The position numbers were made by a program, and so were the translations under genes. From Armatimonadota bacterium (GTDB lineage Bacteria > Sysuimicrobiota > Sysuimicrobiia > Sysuimicrobiales > Kaftiobacteriaceae), in contig JAVHLZ010000014.1 of NCBI GenBank assembly GCA_031081675.1, forward strand, positions 1 to 59,361: a stretch of 59,361 nucleotides of DNA. Reading direction: 5' to 3'. A model generated the notes under the pieces. The model did not search any database. It was not told where the DNA came from and was given only the letters and a program-made list of their open reading frames with translations. This document shows, piece after piece, positions 51,055 to 59,282 of this stretch (position 1 is the stretch's first letter; each line of letters starts with the position of its first letter).

Positions 51055-52609
51055 CCACCACCAGCCCGCCCGGGGCGCCGCCCACCACCACCGGAGGACC
51101 GGGCAGGGCGGCCACCATGTCCACGGGCATGACGGCCACGACCCGCCCGCTCGTCCACTCGGCCGCCAGCCCGTCGCGGGAGACAAAGCGCACCGGCCGC
51201 CGGATGTAGAACCAGGCGAACGGTGTCGGCTCGCCTTCGACGAGGACGTGGGTGTCCTCGGCGGCCGCCACTTCCACCATCCTGGCCACCGGCCTCCACG
51301 GGGACATCCGGTCCCACTGGCGGGCCGTCGCCACCAGGAGAAGGCTGTAGCCGGCAAGCGCCGCCGCGGCCAGCGCGGGGACTGCGGAGCGGCCGGCTCT
51401 CGTCCGCAGGAGGAGCGAGGACACCGCCAGCCCCCCGGCCAGCGGCAGCAGCAGGGCGGCTGCCACCGGCCGGAACGGCGTCACTTCGGCCGGCAGCGGG
51501 GCCGCCGCCAGCGTCACCAGGGCCGCCGTCAGCAGGCCCCCTGCCGCCAGCGAGACCGCCGACGCCCCCCGGATCCTGCGAGGGTCGGACACGACGGAGG
51601 CGAGCAGCACGGACGCCGGCGGAAAGACCGGCAGCAGGAACCGGATGACCTTGTCTCCCGGCGACACCGACAGAAAGACCAGCACCGCCACAACCCACAG
51701 AAAGCACACCCGCAGCACGCGATCGCGCGCGCGGAGGCCCTCCCGCAGCGCCGGCCACAGCCACCCCGTCCAGGGCAGCAGGCCCAGCGGCAGGAAGACC
51801 GCGTAGGCGAACAGCCCGGCCGCAGCCGGCACCCACCCCGGCGCGGACAGGGCCGGACGGAAGAAGCGGCCCACGCCCAGAGTCCCGCCCCCGAAGAACG
51901 TCTCCACAAACTCCCGGCCCTGGCGCAGTCCGGCCGCCACAAACCACGGGGCGGCCACCGCCAGGCACGCGGCGGCCGCGACGGCCAGCGCCACCGGCCA
52001 CCGGGCGGGAGGCCGCGGACGGTCCACGACCAGCCGCGTCCCCGCGACCAGAGCCGGCAGCACCACCCCCACCAGCCCCTTGGACAGGACGGCCAGCCCG
52101 GCCGCCACCCCCGCCACGACGGCCCAGACCACGCGCCCGTCCGCCTCCCAGCGCAGGTAGCCGTACACCGCCAGGGCCACGAACAGCGTCAGCGGCACGT
52201 CCTGCTGGGGGACCAGGGCCTGGTAGAAGAACTGCGCCGAGGTCAGCAGGACCACCGCGGCCAGCAGCGACTCCCGCACCGGAAGGACCAGGCGCGCCAG
52301 CCGGTAGGTCGCGCCGGCGGTCGCCAGCGCCAGCGCCAGATGCCACAACCGCACCGCCCACTCCGCCGTCCCGAACGCGGCGATGGAAACCTGCAGCAGC
52401 CAGAGGGTCAGCGGCGGCTTGTCGAAGACGCGCCCGTCCCGGAAGGTGTAGGCGACCCACTCTCCGCGGGCCAGCGCGTCCCGGGCGACCGTGGCGTACA
52501 GCGCCGTATCGCCGTCTGTGAGGGGGAGATTCAGGCCCGCCGCCAGGACAGCCACGGCTGCCGCAAGCCACCACCCGGGCCAGACGGACGAGCGCGGGGC
52601 TTCAGACAT
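51041..52609 (-). CDS. ArnT-like glycosyltransferase (PMT/GT83 family)
   Basis: Integral membrane transferase of 522 aa with about 12 helices. The first extracytoplasmic loop has the family acidic motif LPLTDGDTALYATVARD and YTFRDGRVFDKPPLTLW. Then come ALVPQQDVPLTLFVALAVYGY and LSKGLVGVVLPAL. A periplasmic C-terminal domain is near 430-522. Family members move aminoarabinose or another sugar from undecaprenyl phosphate to lipid A or proteins. It converges on the fusion gene, overlapping by 14 bp. Confidence 0.85.
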   Translation of the reverse strand: MSEAPRSSVWPGWWLAAAVAVLAAGLNLPLTDGDTALYATVARDALARGEWVAYTFRDGRVFDKPPLTLWLLQVSIAAFGTAEWAVRLWHLALALATAGATYRLARLVLPVRESLLAAVVLLTSAQFFYQALVPQQDVPLTLFVALAVYGYLRWEADGRVVWAVVAGVAAGLAVLSKGLVGVVLPALVAGTRLVVDRPRPPARWPVALAVAAAACLAVAAPWFVAAGLRQGREFVETFFGGGTLGVGRFFRPALSAPGWVPAAAGLFAYAVFLPLGLLPWTGWLWPALREGLRARDRVLRVCFLWVVAVLVFLSVSPGDKVIRFLLPVFPPASVLLASVVSDPRRIRGASAVSLAAGGLLTAALVTLAAAPLPAEVTPFRPVAAALLLPLAGGLAVSSLLLRTRAGRSAVPALAAAALAGYSLLLVATARQWDRMSPWRPVARMVEVAAAEDTHVLVEGEPTPFAWFYIRRPVRFVSRDGLAAEWTSGRVVAVMPVDMVAALPGPPVVVGGAPGGLVVVKNY

Positions 52610-52683
52610 CCGGAGGACCGGTGAGAGGCGGCCTCACCGAGAGGCGCACGGGCCGGTGGGAGGACGACGCGCGACCGTCGGGT

Positions 52684-52761
52684 CTATTCACCCGCGGCCT
52701 GACGCATGAACCAGACCAGCAGGATCAGCCCCAGGAGAATGTACACCTCAGGTCCGATCAT
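52684..52761 (-). CDS. possible 25-aa single-helix membrane protein
   Basis: A short frame reads MIGPEVYILLGLILLVWFMR and five more residues, a single hydrophobic helix with a positive end. GGAAGGAG lies 10 nt upstream of the ATG. It sits in the 257-bp gap between the PHP gene and the ArnT-like gene on the same strand. The length makes chance occurrence possible; the hydrophobic pattern and ribosome-binding site make it worth recording. Nothing else was seen in this gap. Confidence 0.35.
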   Translation of the reverse strand: MIGPEVYILLGLILLVWFMRQAAGE

Positions 52762-52866
52762 CGGGCGGATGCTCCTTCCCACACCGTTCCTGCCCCGTGG
52801 TTTCCCCACACTGAGAGCAAATCCTCTTCCCGGTGGTGCCCGGTCGTCGGGCCGCCATAGACATCC

Positions 52867-53745
52867 TCACTCCGGCGCAACCCACAACGGTTGCGACCAC
52901 AGGGCCCGTCCGCCGGAGGTGGCCTCCACCCTCACGTAGCCTTCCGTCCCGTCGGGACGGTAGCCGGCGGCCGTTCCCCGCGCCTCCGCCAGGAGCCGGC
53001 CTCCCCGGCCGACAAACCGGATCCGGGCGGGCTCGTCCACCCGGACGTCGATGCGCCCGTCCGACACCGTCACTTCCCCCGACAGCCCTGTGGACGCGTA
53101 AAACGCCCCGCCCAGCAGGGCCGCGCGCAGGGCCTCCGCGGTCACCGCCGGCACCTTCACCATGATCCAGCCCCGGTCGAACTGCCCGGCGTGGTGACAG
53201 TCGTCTACCGCCACCCCCCAGACGGGCGCCTGAGGCCCGCGGGCGGTGAGCGCCATGTCCCACCGGCGGAGGTCTTCGGTCGGGTTTGAGTGGGGGTTCC
53301 AGATCTCCAGCAGGTGGTATCCCCGCAGCGTGACGACCGCCTGAGGAGACCACGTCCCCGTCCACAGGTTCCCGGTCCAGGAGGGGTGGCACAGGGACAC
53401 GATGCCGCCTGAGGCGACGGTCCGGTCGACGCGCTGCTGGGCCGTCCCCTCGCGCAGGGGGACGTCCACGAACAGCCGGCCCATGTGCGGCCCCAGGGGG
53501 CGCAGCAGCCGCGACACGGTGTCCTCCGTGCCCGGGATGGCCAGAAAGTCCGATCCGTTCAGGTCGTCGCAGCGGGTCACCCGGTTGTGGTCGGTGAGGG
53601 CCACGAAACTGTACCCCGCGTCCCGGTACATCCGCAGCAGGTCGCGCGGCGTGAACCGTCCGTCGGACTCGGTGGTGTGGCAGTGCAGCTGAGCCCGGTG
53701 AAACGTGCCCGGGACGTCGTAAGGGATCATGACCCGCATGGCCAC
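52867..53745 (-). CDS. PHP-domain metal-dependent phosphoesterase
   Basis: Protein of 292 aa with the polymerase-and-histidinol-phosphatase fold. The N-terminal HCHTTESDGRFTPRDLLRMYRDAGY, VALTDHNRVT, PGTEDT, SLCHPSW and VAVDDCHHAGQFDRGW give the metal-binding His and Asp set. The C-terminal 80 residues (LSGEVTVSDGRIDVRVDEPARIRFVGRGG) form a beta domain found in secreted-like PHP proteins, though no signal peptide is seen. Either GTG 53745 or ATG 53739 could start. The substrate is unknown; such proteins act on phosphoesters or nucleotides. Confidence 0.85.
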   Translation of the reverse strand: MAMRVMIPYDVPGTFHRAQLHCHTTESDGRFTPRDLLRMYRDAGYSFVALTDHNRVTRCDDLNGSDFLAIPGTEDTVSRLLRPLGPHMGRLFVDVPLREGTAQQRVDRTVASGGIVSLCHPSWTGNLWTGTWSPQAVVTLRGYHLLEIWNPHSNPTEDLRRWDMALTARGPQAPVWGVAVDDCHHAGQFDRGWIMVKVPAVTAEALRAALLGGAFYASTGLSGEVTVSDGRIDVRVDEPARIRFVGRGGRLLAEARGTAAGYRPDGTEGYVRVEATSGGRALWSQPLWVAPE

Positions 53746-53872
53746 GACGGATGAATTTCGGGAACCGCACCCGCAGGCCTTTCCGACGCCCGGCCCAGCG
53801 TTCCGGGTGCGGAGGACCGGCCAGGGAAACTCGAGAGCCGCGGGATGGGCGGGGACGTGCGGGCGGGAGGAG

Positions 53873-54505
53873 TTACGGGGCGGTGGACGGGGGCCCCGAT
53901 ACGATGTCCGGCGGCAGCGGGACGTTGAGGCGGTAGTTGCGGTAGCTGAGAGAGGCGGTCACCGGAAACAGCGTGGGGATGGACGCCCGGGCGGCGTCGG
54001 GCAGCAGGTAGCCTTCGATCTCCGCATAGTGGTAGCGCACCTGCAGAGGGCCCCACGCGTAGCGCAGGGTCGCCTCCAGGACCAGCCAGCGGCGGGCGTC
54101 GATCAGGGCCGTCACCGACGGCGGGTTCACCGCCGGCCGCAGGGCCTCCAGTTCCACCTCCAAGGTCTGCTGGTCCGCCCAGCGGACGCCGGAGGCACGG
54201 TAGTCGGCCAGCACCTGCTGCGGGGAGGACACCAGCTGGAAGGTGTTGCCCAGCGACCGCAACGCCGCCGGCGCCTCGTGGACGACTACCCGGTAGACGG
54301 CGGGGCGGGCGGCGTAGACCGTCGTGCGCAGGATGAAGCGGAAGATCCCCAGCACCCGCACGTCCGCGTCCTGCTCCACGATCAGCGTCCGCAGCGTCGG
54401 GTTGACTGCTTCCAGGCGACGGACGACCTCCGCGAAGGTGGGAGCGGGGTCCGTGCCGCCGGCGCCCGCCGCGCTCGCGGCGACAGCGAGGCCTACCACG
54501 GCCAC
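53873..54505 (-). CDS. exported LolA-like protein of unknown function
   Basis: Predicted secreted or periplasmic protein of 210 aa. The hydrophobic start AVVGLAVAASAAGA followed by a small-residue site looks like a signal peptide when translation begins at GTG 54505; a longer open frame reaches 54685 but crosses a GGGGTCTGACCCC palindrome and has no homology. The body has a LolA/RseB-like flavour (FAEVVRRLEAVNPTLRTLIVEQDADVRV, RPAVYRVVVHEAP, WLVLEATLRYAWGPLQVRYHYAEIEGY), beta strands with a lipid-like half-barrel pattern. Its role, perhaps lipid or lipoprotein handling, is not established. Confidence 0.6.
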   Translation of the reverse strand: MAVVGLAVAASAAGAGGTDPAPTFAEVVRRLEAVNPTLRTLIVEQDADVRVLGIFRFILRTTVYAARPAVYRVVVHEAPAALRSLGNTFQLVSSPQQVLADYRASGVRWADQQTLEVELEALRPAVNPPSVTALIDARRWLVLEATLRYAWGPLQVRYHYAEIEGYLLPDAARASIPTLFPVTASLSYRNYRLNVPLPPDIVSGPPSTAP

Positions 54506-54539
54506 GAGGCACCACCCCGCGGGCCCGAACGCACCGAAT

Positions 54540-54557
54540 GGGGTCTGACCCCTTTTT
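54540..54557. repeat. GGGGTCTGACCCC palindrome followed by TTTTT
   Basis: A perfect 6-1-6 palindrome with five Ts on the plus-strand 3' side. It could act as a short terminator on the plus strand or be a copy of a dispersed palindrome. It lies just upstream of the LolA-like gene start. Confidence 0.4.
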
Positions 54558-54726
54558 GCTCGTTTTGCCCGGCGAAGCGGAACGGTAAACGCGATGTGAA
54601 CGGGACGAAATGGCCGGACATGGAGGGTCTGCCCCCTGTTCCCCTGCGGGGGCTGTGCCCGCGCCACGGAATTCAGCCGGTCCATGGTCAGAACACCGAC
54701 AGTGACCGCCGCTCCCGCCCGCGTGG

Positions 54727-55428
54727 TCAGCGACGGCGCCCCTCGTCGGCCTCCGCCGACGAGGCCGGGGGCACGGAAGGCGGGGACAGGAGACCCGCCA
54801 GAGCCGCCAGGGCGGCCGCCTGGGCGCGGTTGCGGACGCGCAGCTTGCGGTAGGTCGCCTTCAAGTGCGTCTTGACGGTGGCCTCGGACAGGAACAGCCT
54901 CTTGCCTATTTCCCGGTCGCTGAGTCCGGAGGCCACCAAACGCAGAATTTCCACTTCTCGCTCCGTCAGCCCAATCGCCCGCGGGGACGGCGGACCGGCT
55001 CCGTTGCCCGATCCCAGCCGCGCCACCAGGTGGCGGGCGATCCGGGGATTGAGCATCGCCTGGCCGCTGGCCACCCGGCGGACGGCGCTGAGCAGGTGCT
55101 CGGGCTCAATGTCCTTGAGCACATACCCCACCGCTCCCGCCTCCAGCGCCCGCACCGCCTCCTCGGGGTCCTCCCGCTGGGTAAGGACGAGCACGTTCGC
55201 GCCCGGACACCTGGCGTGAATCGTCCGGATGGCCTCCACGCCGTCGTCGTCGGGAGTAAACGGTTCGATGACCACCACATCCGGCCGCTCCGCGCAGGCA
55301 AGCCTGACGGCTTCGCGCGCGGAGGCGGCCTGCCCGATCACGGAAATGTCCGGCGCCCGGCGCAGCAGTTCAGCCACCCCTGAGCGGATGAGGGGCTGGC
55401 TGTCCACGATGAGAAGCCGGATCCCCAT
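54727..55428 (-). CDS. atypical NarL/LuxR-type response regulator without phosphoacceptor Asp
   Basis: Transcriptional regulator of 233 aa: receiver domain (1-120) and a LuxR HTH (about 152-215, LTEREVEILRLVASGLSDREIGKRLFLSEATVKTHLKATYRKL). In the receiver the residue aligned with the phosphorylated Asp is E55 (VVVIEPFTPDDDG), and one of the two acidic-pocket residues is S10 (IVDSQP). T83 and K105 of the switch are kept. A Glu at the site mimics phosphorylation, so the protein may be permanently active or use another input. No histidine kinase is nearby. Ala-rich C-terminal tail. Start ATG 55428. Confidence 0.9.
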   Translation of the reverse strand: MGIRLLIVDSQPLIRSGVAELLRRAPDISVIGQAASAREAVRLACAERPDVVVIEPFTPDDDGVEAIRTIHARCPGANVLVLTQREDPEEAVRALEAGAVGYVLKDIEPEHLLSAVRRVASGQAMLNPRIARHLVARLGSGNGAGPPSPRAIGLTEREVEILRLVASGLSDREIGKRLFLSEATVKTHLKATYRKLRVRNRAQAAALAALAGLLSPPSVPPASSAEADEGRRR

Positions 55429-55514
55429 CGCCCGCCACTCCGGTTGACGAGCGGGGCCGGTGCGTTCTCAGCCCCGCCAATCTGGCCCAGGCTCCCAATC
55501 GGGGGGACGCAGGT

Positions 55515-55543
55515 GTCATAAGGAGTACGACTCGACCGACCAA
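55515..55543 (-). promoter_or_regulatory. putative promoter of the response-regulator gene
   Basis: On the minus strand TTGGTC (55538-55543) and TATGAC (55515-55520) are 17 bp apart, about 90 bp before the regulator start, inside an unusually AT-rich part of a 280-bp gap. The gap holds nothing else recognisable. Confidence 0.35.
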
Positions 55544-55708
55544 AATCCCTTTCGAATGATGACCTCAGCTATACGGTATCCGTCAAACGACGGCACCTGC
55601 GACCGCCGACCTGCCCTGGGGCGGAAAACGAGCATCGGGCCGGCCTGGTCTGGAAGGGATGCCGGACTGGCCGCACAGCCAACCGGCCCGGGCGGGCGGT
55701 TGGGCGGC

Positions 55709-56548
55709 TCAGGGACGGCCCGAAGAGGAGATCAGCACCGCCCCGTACTGGGCAGCGGCCTCCCGCGCCGAGGGGTGAATGACAAAACCGAACAGCACGG
55801 TCACCGGGGGGCCCGGCAGCTGGGCCGCCAGGCGCTGCGCCTGCCGTGCCGCCAGCTCCACGTCCCGCCCGTAGATCCGGCTGCGGACCTCCCCCACCAC
55901 CACCACGACCTCGCCGTCCCGCCGGCCTTCTCCGTACAGGTCGACTTCTACCTCCTGCCCGTCCACGGAGAAGAACCGCCGGTCCAGGCTCGCGACGGTG
56001 ATCCCGTAGTGCTGGGCGAGATAGGCCGGCGTCACCTCGCGGGCCAGGTCTTCCAGAGTGAACCCGATCGTCTCCGCCAGCCGGCCGACCTGCCGGGCCA
56101 GATCGTCCACGCGCTCCCCCAGTGTGCGGACCGTCTCCTCGGTCCGCCGCTGCGCGTCGGCCAGCTGGTCCACCCGCGCCGCCAGCGCCTCCAACCGCTC
56201 CTCGGTCCGCCGCTGCGCGTCGGCCAGCTGGTCCACCCGGACCGCCAGCTGGTCCACCCGCGCCGCCAGCGCCTCCAGCCGCTGCTCGGTTCGCCGCTGC
56301 GCGTCGGCCAGCTGGTCCACCCGCACCGCCAACGCCTCCAACCGCTCTTCGGTTCGCCGCTGCGCGTCGGCCAGCTGGTCCACCCGCGCCGCCAGCGTCT
56401 CCAACCGCTGCTCGGTCCGCCGCTGCGCGTCGGCCAGCTGTTGCAGCGACTGCTCCAGGCCCGCAAACCGTTCGTCCGCCCGGGCCTGCGCTTCCGCCAA
56501 CCGGGTGAGGGCCGCCTCCAGCCTGTCGAGTCGCGACACGCGCGCCAT
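55709..56548 (-). CDS. long coiled-coil protein with repeat array and nuclease-like C-terminus
   Basis: Protein of 279 aa. Residues about 10-165 are a continuous coiled coil built of five near-identical 21-residue units ([21 protein letters not shown]), each three heptads, with one extra single heptad between units three and four. The C-terminal part ([52 protein letters not shown]) has the E/D-(x)n-E-V-K-like pattern of PD-(D/E)XK nuclease relatives (DUF3782-like), here ExR. Start ATG 56548 with GAGGAG upstream; earlier frame is not conserved. Similar proteins are common in thermophiles and cyanobacteria, with unknown role. Confidence 0.75.
   Translation of the reverse strand: MARVSRLDRLEAALTRLAEAQARADERFAGLEQSLQQLADAQRRTEQRLETLAARVDQLADAQRRTEERLEALAVRVDQLADAQRRTEQRLEALAARVDQLAVRVDQLADAQRRTEERLEALAARVDQLADAQRRTEETVRTLGERVDDLARQVGRLAETIGFTLEDLAREVTPAYLAQHYGITVASLDRRFFSVDGQEVEVDLYGEGRRDGEVVVVVGEVRSRIYGRDVELAARQAQRLAAQLPGPPVTVLFGFVIHPSAREAAAQYGAVLISSSGRP
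56106..56440. repeat. 63-bp tandem repeats inside the coiled-coil gene
   Basis: Five copies of a 63-bp unit and one extra 21-bp step encode the 21-residue heptad units. Copies are nearly identical at the DNA level, so unequal crossing-over could change the coil length in frame. Confidence 0.75.
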
Positions 56549-56763
56549 AACCAGGTCGCTCCTCAAACTATCGTAGTTGGCTCCTCGCGCGATGTCAAAG
56601 AAACAAGCCACTGTGACTGTCGGCTCAGAGTGTACTGCGGCAGGCAGGCGCGAAAGATCGAGCCGGAAGAGGAATTTCACCAGCGAAAGCAAAGAAAATG
56701 CAGGTCGCAATCGCGCGATCGTGCGATCAATGCCCGGAGAATACAAACCCGGTTCTGGTTACC

Positions 56764-56769
56764 TATAAT
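56764..56769 (+). promoter_or_regulatory. -10 box TATAAT before the small basic protein gene
   Basis: TATAAT lies 70 bp upstream of the ATG at 56839, within a 290-bp divergent gap with low GC. No good -35 is seen at the expected spacing. A self-complementary GATC/CGCG-rich stretch (ATCGCGCGAT near 56709) lies 45 bp upstream and may be an operator. Confidence 0.45.
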
Positions 56770-56838
56770 GAGGTTAGGGTTACAGGAAGAGATTGCACCG
56801 GCGAAACACCTCGCCACACGGGAAAGGAGGCAGACGTA

Positions 56839-57243
56839 ATGCCGAGATTTGAAAAGCTCTCCGCTGCGGAGGTCAGGCGGCTGCAGGCACCAGGTGGGCG
56901 CCCGGAGCTGGCCGACTACGTGGAATTCCTGCAGAAACTGCGGCCCGGAGACTGGGCGCGGGTAGTGATCGCGCCGCGGGAGAGCGCCCGCGCCGTCAAG
57001 CGCCGGCTGGGTGCCGCCGGCCGGCTGCTGCGCAGGCAGATTCACTTCCTGGACACAGGCAAGAAGACCGAACTGCTGTTCAGCGTGGACCGCAGGCGGC
57101 CGGGCCGGCCGCGCCGCCGGCGGCGGATGCGGAAGGCCGCACCCCGGGCGGCGGCTCCCAAGGCCCCGGAGGCTGCCGGGACCAGAGGCCGCGCCCGCCC
57201 CACGCCGGCGCCGGAAAAGCCCCGGGGCGAGCCTGTCCGCTAA
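56839..57243 (+). CDS. small basic protein with Arg/Pro/Ala-rich tail
   Basis: A 134-aa protein of no family I recognise. Residues 1-80 are ordered-looking (LSAAEVRRLQAPGGRPELADYVEFLQKLRPGDWARVVI, KKTELLFSVD). From about residue 82 it becomes a run of Arg, Pro, Ala and Lys (RRRPGRPRRRRRMRK) with AT-hook-like RPGRPRR, so DNA or RNA binding is likely. Excellent AGGAGG site 8 nt before the ATG. An independent promoter suggests a free-standing gene. The first half might be a regulator-like fold. Confidence 0.7.
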   Translation: MPRFEKLSAAEVRRLQAPGGRPELADYVEFLQKLRPGDWARVVIAPRESARAVKRRLGAAGRLLRRQIHFLDTGKKTELLFSVDRRRPGRPRRRRRMRKAAPRAAAPKAPEAAGTRGRARPTPAPEKPRGEPVR

Positions 57244-57499
57244 CCCTGGGAACTCCTCTCCCTAACGGGACGAGGGAGTGACGAAAGCGGACAGGAAGGT
57301 GGTGGGCCGGTTCGCAAGAGACACCGAGCGGACACGACGGAGGACGTCCTTCCACCCGGCACCGGATAATCTCTCCTGCAGCCGAACCATTCCAGGTGCG
57401 CCGCAATCCCCTTCCGGTGGACCGCGCGACGGGTCCACCTCGCATCCGCCTCCGTCTGCACGAGACCTCTTCCCCGCCCTTACCCGGCCCTTACCCTCG

Positions 57500-57565
57500 C
57501 CCTCTCCCAGAGGGAGAGGGGAGGTGTCATGGGCCTTTACCCAGCCCTCTCCCGGAGGGAGAGGG
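57500..57565. repeat. two palindromic CCCTCTCCC repeats in tandem
   Basis: CCCTCTCCC-AGA-GGGAGAGGG (57500-57520) and CCCTCTCCC-GGA-GGGAGAGGG (57545-57565) are perfect 9-bp stems, starting 45 bp apart with similar flanks (ccctTAccc...). They lie in the 614-bp gap 57244-57857, which I regard as non-coding; its weak open frames are repeat read-through. Confidence 0.75.
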
Positions 57566-57649
57566 GAGAAAGGAGTTTCGGGGCGTCGCGCGCCGCGCTC
57601 AACCGCTCCCTCTCCCCTTTCGCGCTCACCGCTCCCTCGCCCCTGTGGG

Positions 57650-57701
57650 GTGTACGGACCGGGGAGATAGGTGACAAGTGTACCGGAGATATGGGTAACA
57701 G
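57650..57701. repeat. direct repeat GTGTAC-GGAGATA, two copies
   Basis: Two imperfect units sharing GTGTAC, GGAGATA and GGT(G/A)ACA are spaced 28 bp. The form resembles the outer ends of some insertion sequences, but no transposase is present, so at most this is a remnant. Confidence 0.4.
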
Positions 57702-57726
57702 TCGGCTCCAGAGGACTGGCATGATT

Positions 57727-57769
57727 CCCTCACCTGACCTGAGGAGTGGGGAGAGGGTGGGGGTGAGGG
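57727..57769. repeat. CCCTCACC...GGTGAGGG inverted repeat
   Basis: Eight-bp arms separated by 27 bp, with a purine-rich GAGTGGGGAGAGGG interior. Third member of the GC-rich palindrome family in this gap. Confidence 0.5.
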
Positions 57770-57857
57770 GGGACGCAAGTCCCCGATCCCGGCAGGGACT
57801 GTCCCCGGGCGCGGGGACACTCACCAGACCAATCTGCAAGCGGGCAGTCCGGCCACG

Positions 57858-59282
57858 TCAGTCCCCCGTCCACTGCGCTGCCACTTCCACCCCCCAGTCG
57901 GTCTCGGTTCTGCCGGGCACGTGTCCCGCGTTCTCGCGGCGCACGACCCACGGCCGGATGGTGGCCACCAGTCCGCCCGGCCCCCCGCCCACGCGCCAGT
58001 CCACCCCCACCACCAGCGAGTACTCCACCACCCCCCGGAGGAACGCGTACGTGGTCGCCTCCGTCAGATCCGTCCAGAACCGCCCTACCTCGCCCTCACC
58101 TTTGCGGATGTAGGTCGCCCACAGGGTCGGCGACGCCGTCGAGGATAGCGTCCACCGCAGGTGGAGGGCATCAAAATCGGCGCCCAGCGGGTGGGCCAGG
58201 GGGAACCCGCGCAGCAGGTAGTGGAGCGCCGGTCGGCTGGCCGAGTACGTCCAGTTCGGGACCACGGTGTACTGGATCAGGTAGCCGCCTCCTTCCCGGC
58301 GGGCCGTCTGCACCCCGACCGTCGCCCCCCACCGCCACGGGAACGGATTGGGCGGCAACGTCAGGTCGTCAATGAGCACTTCTCCGTACAGCCGCAGCCC
58401 GGGGTGGGGCAGCCACTCCAGGTCCACGGTGCCGAGGTAGTTGTCGTCGATGCCCTGTTGTTGTGCCCGCAGCACGTGGCCCAGGATCTGGTTGATCAAA
58501 AAGGGCACCGGCTGGACCACGTACACCCAGTAGGGGGCGCCGTCCATGACGACCGCCTCGCTGAACCCCAGGCGCAGGTGTGGCCGCACCATCCAGTCCG
58601 CCCGGCCGGCCACCAGCGAGCGACCACCGTCCAGCCAGCCCACCACCTTGGTGTACCGGACCGTGGGCCAGGCGACAGAGTACTGGAGCCTGTCAAACGG
58701 CGGGGCGGCATCCGCAAACAGCAACCCGCCCGCCCCGCCCGGTCCCCAGCCCATCCGCTCCCGGCCCAGCAGGAAGGGAGACTCCGGACCGACCCACATC
58801 CCCGCGGTGGGCGAGTCCACCGCCCACCCCACCATCCCCTGAGTCGCACGGTACGGCGTGGAGACCAGTGCGAAATAATCCCGCTGAAGCGCATAGAGCC
58901 TGGCGACGTTGCCGCCCGCAACTCCCACGCCCGCGACTAGCCACTCTTCCGGGCCGGCCTCCCACCTCAGGCGGTCAAGCATCTGCCTGTCGGCCGGCGC
59001 CAGCAGGGCCACGGCGGAACTGTCCACCTCGCGCAGCGCCGCCCGCAGCTCGACCGCCGCCACCGGCCGCCTCGTCCCTGTCCAGAGCGGCAGGATGCCC
59101 AGCGTCTTGAGCCTGTCCACAACCTCCACGGACCACGGCAGAGCCAGGGCCGCCGGTGGGCGCACCAGCATCCCCGCGGCCAGCAGACAAAGGACCACCA
59201 CCGGCGCGGTCCCGCGGTGCGCCCGCGGAGCAGAACCGGCGGCCGACCTCCCCGGCCCGCGCCGCCGCCACCAGGTTCTCAC
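57858..59282 (-). CDS. Wzi-like outer-membrane capsule-assembly protein
   Basis: Predicted outer-membrane barrel of 474 aa. A signal-like hydrophobic segment (VVVLCLLAAGMLVRPPAALA, about 27-50) is followed by the CapsAssemb_Wzi pattern PESPFLLGRERMGWGPGGAGGLLFADAAPPFDRLQYS and repeated beta strands ending in WGVEVAAQWTG. Wzi binds exopolysaccharide at the cell surface. The start is the GTG that overlaps the upstream gene's TGA (GTGA); an upstream TTG is less likely. Fits the polysaccharide genes at 44.7-52.6 kb. Confidence 0.7.
   Translation of the reverse strand: MRTWWRRRGPGRSAAGSAPRAHRGTAPVVVLCLLAAGMLVRPPAALALPWSVEVVDRLKTLGILPLWTGTRRPVAAVELRAALREVDSSAVALLAPADRQMLDRLRWEAGPEEWLVAGVGVAGGNVARLYALQRDYFALVSTPYRATQGMVGWAVDSPTAGMWVGPESPFLLGRERMGWGPGGAGGLLFADAAPPFDRLQYSVAWPTVRYTKVVGWLDGGRSLVAGRADWMVRPHLRLGFSEAVVMDGAPYWVYVVQPVPFLINQILGHVLRAQQQGIDDNYLGTVDLEWLPHPGLRLYGEVLIDDLTLPPNPFPWRWGATVGVQTARREGGGYLIQYTVVPNWTYSASRPALHYLLRGFPLAHPLGADFDALHLRWTLSSTASPTLWATYIRKGEGEVGRFWTDLTEATTYAFLRGVVEYSLVVGVDWRVGGGPGGLVATIRPWVVRRENAGHVPGRTETDWGVEVAAQWTGD

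Noticed and set aside
54506-54685. N-terminal extension of the LolA-like protein
   Set aside because: It crosses a GGGGTCTGACCCC palindrome, is low complexity and would bury the apparent signal peptide 60 residues inside the protein.
56106-56440. CRISPR-like repeat array
   Set aside because: The 63-bp repeats are contiguous, without spacers, and encode regular heptads in frame.
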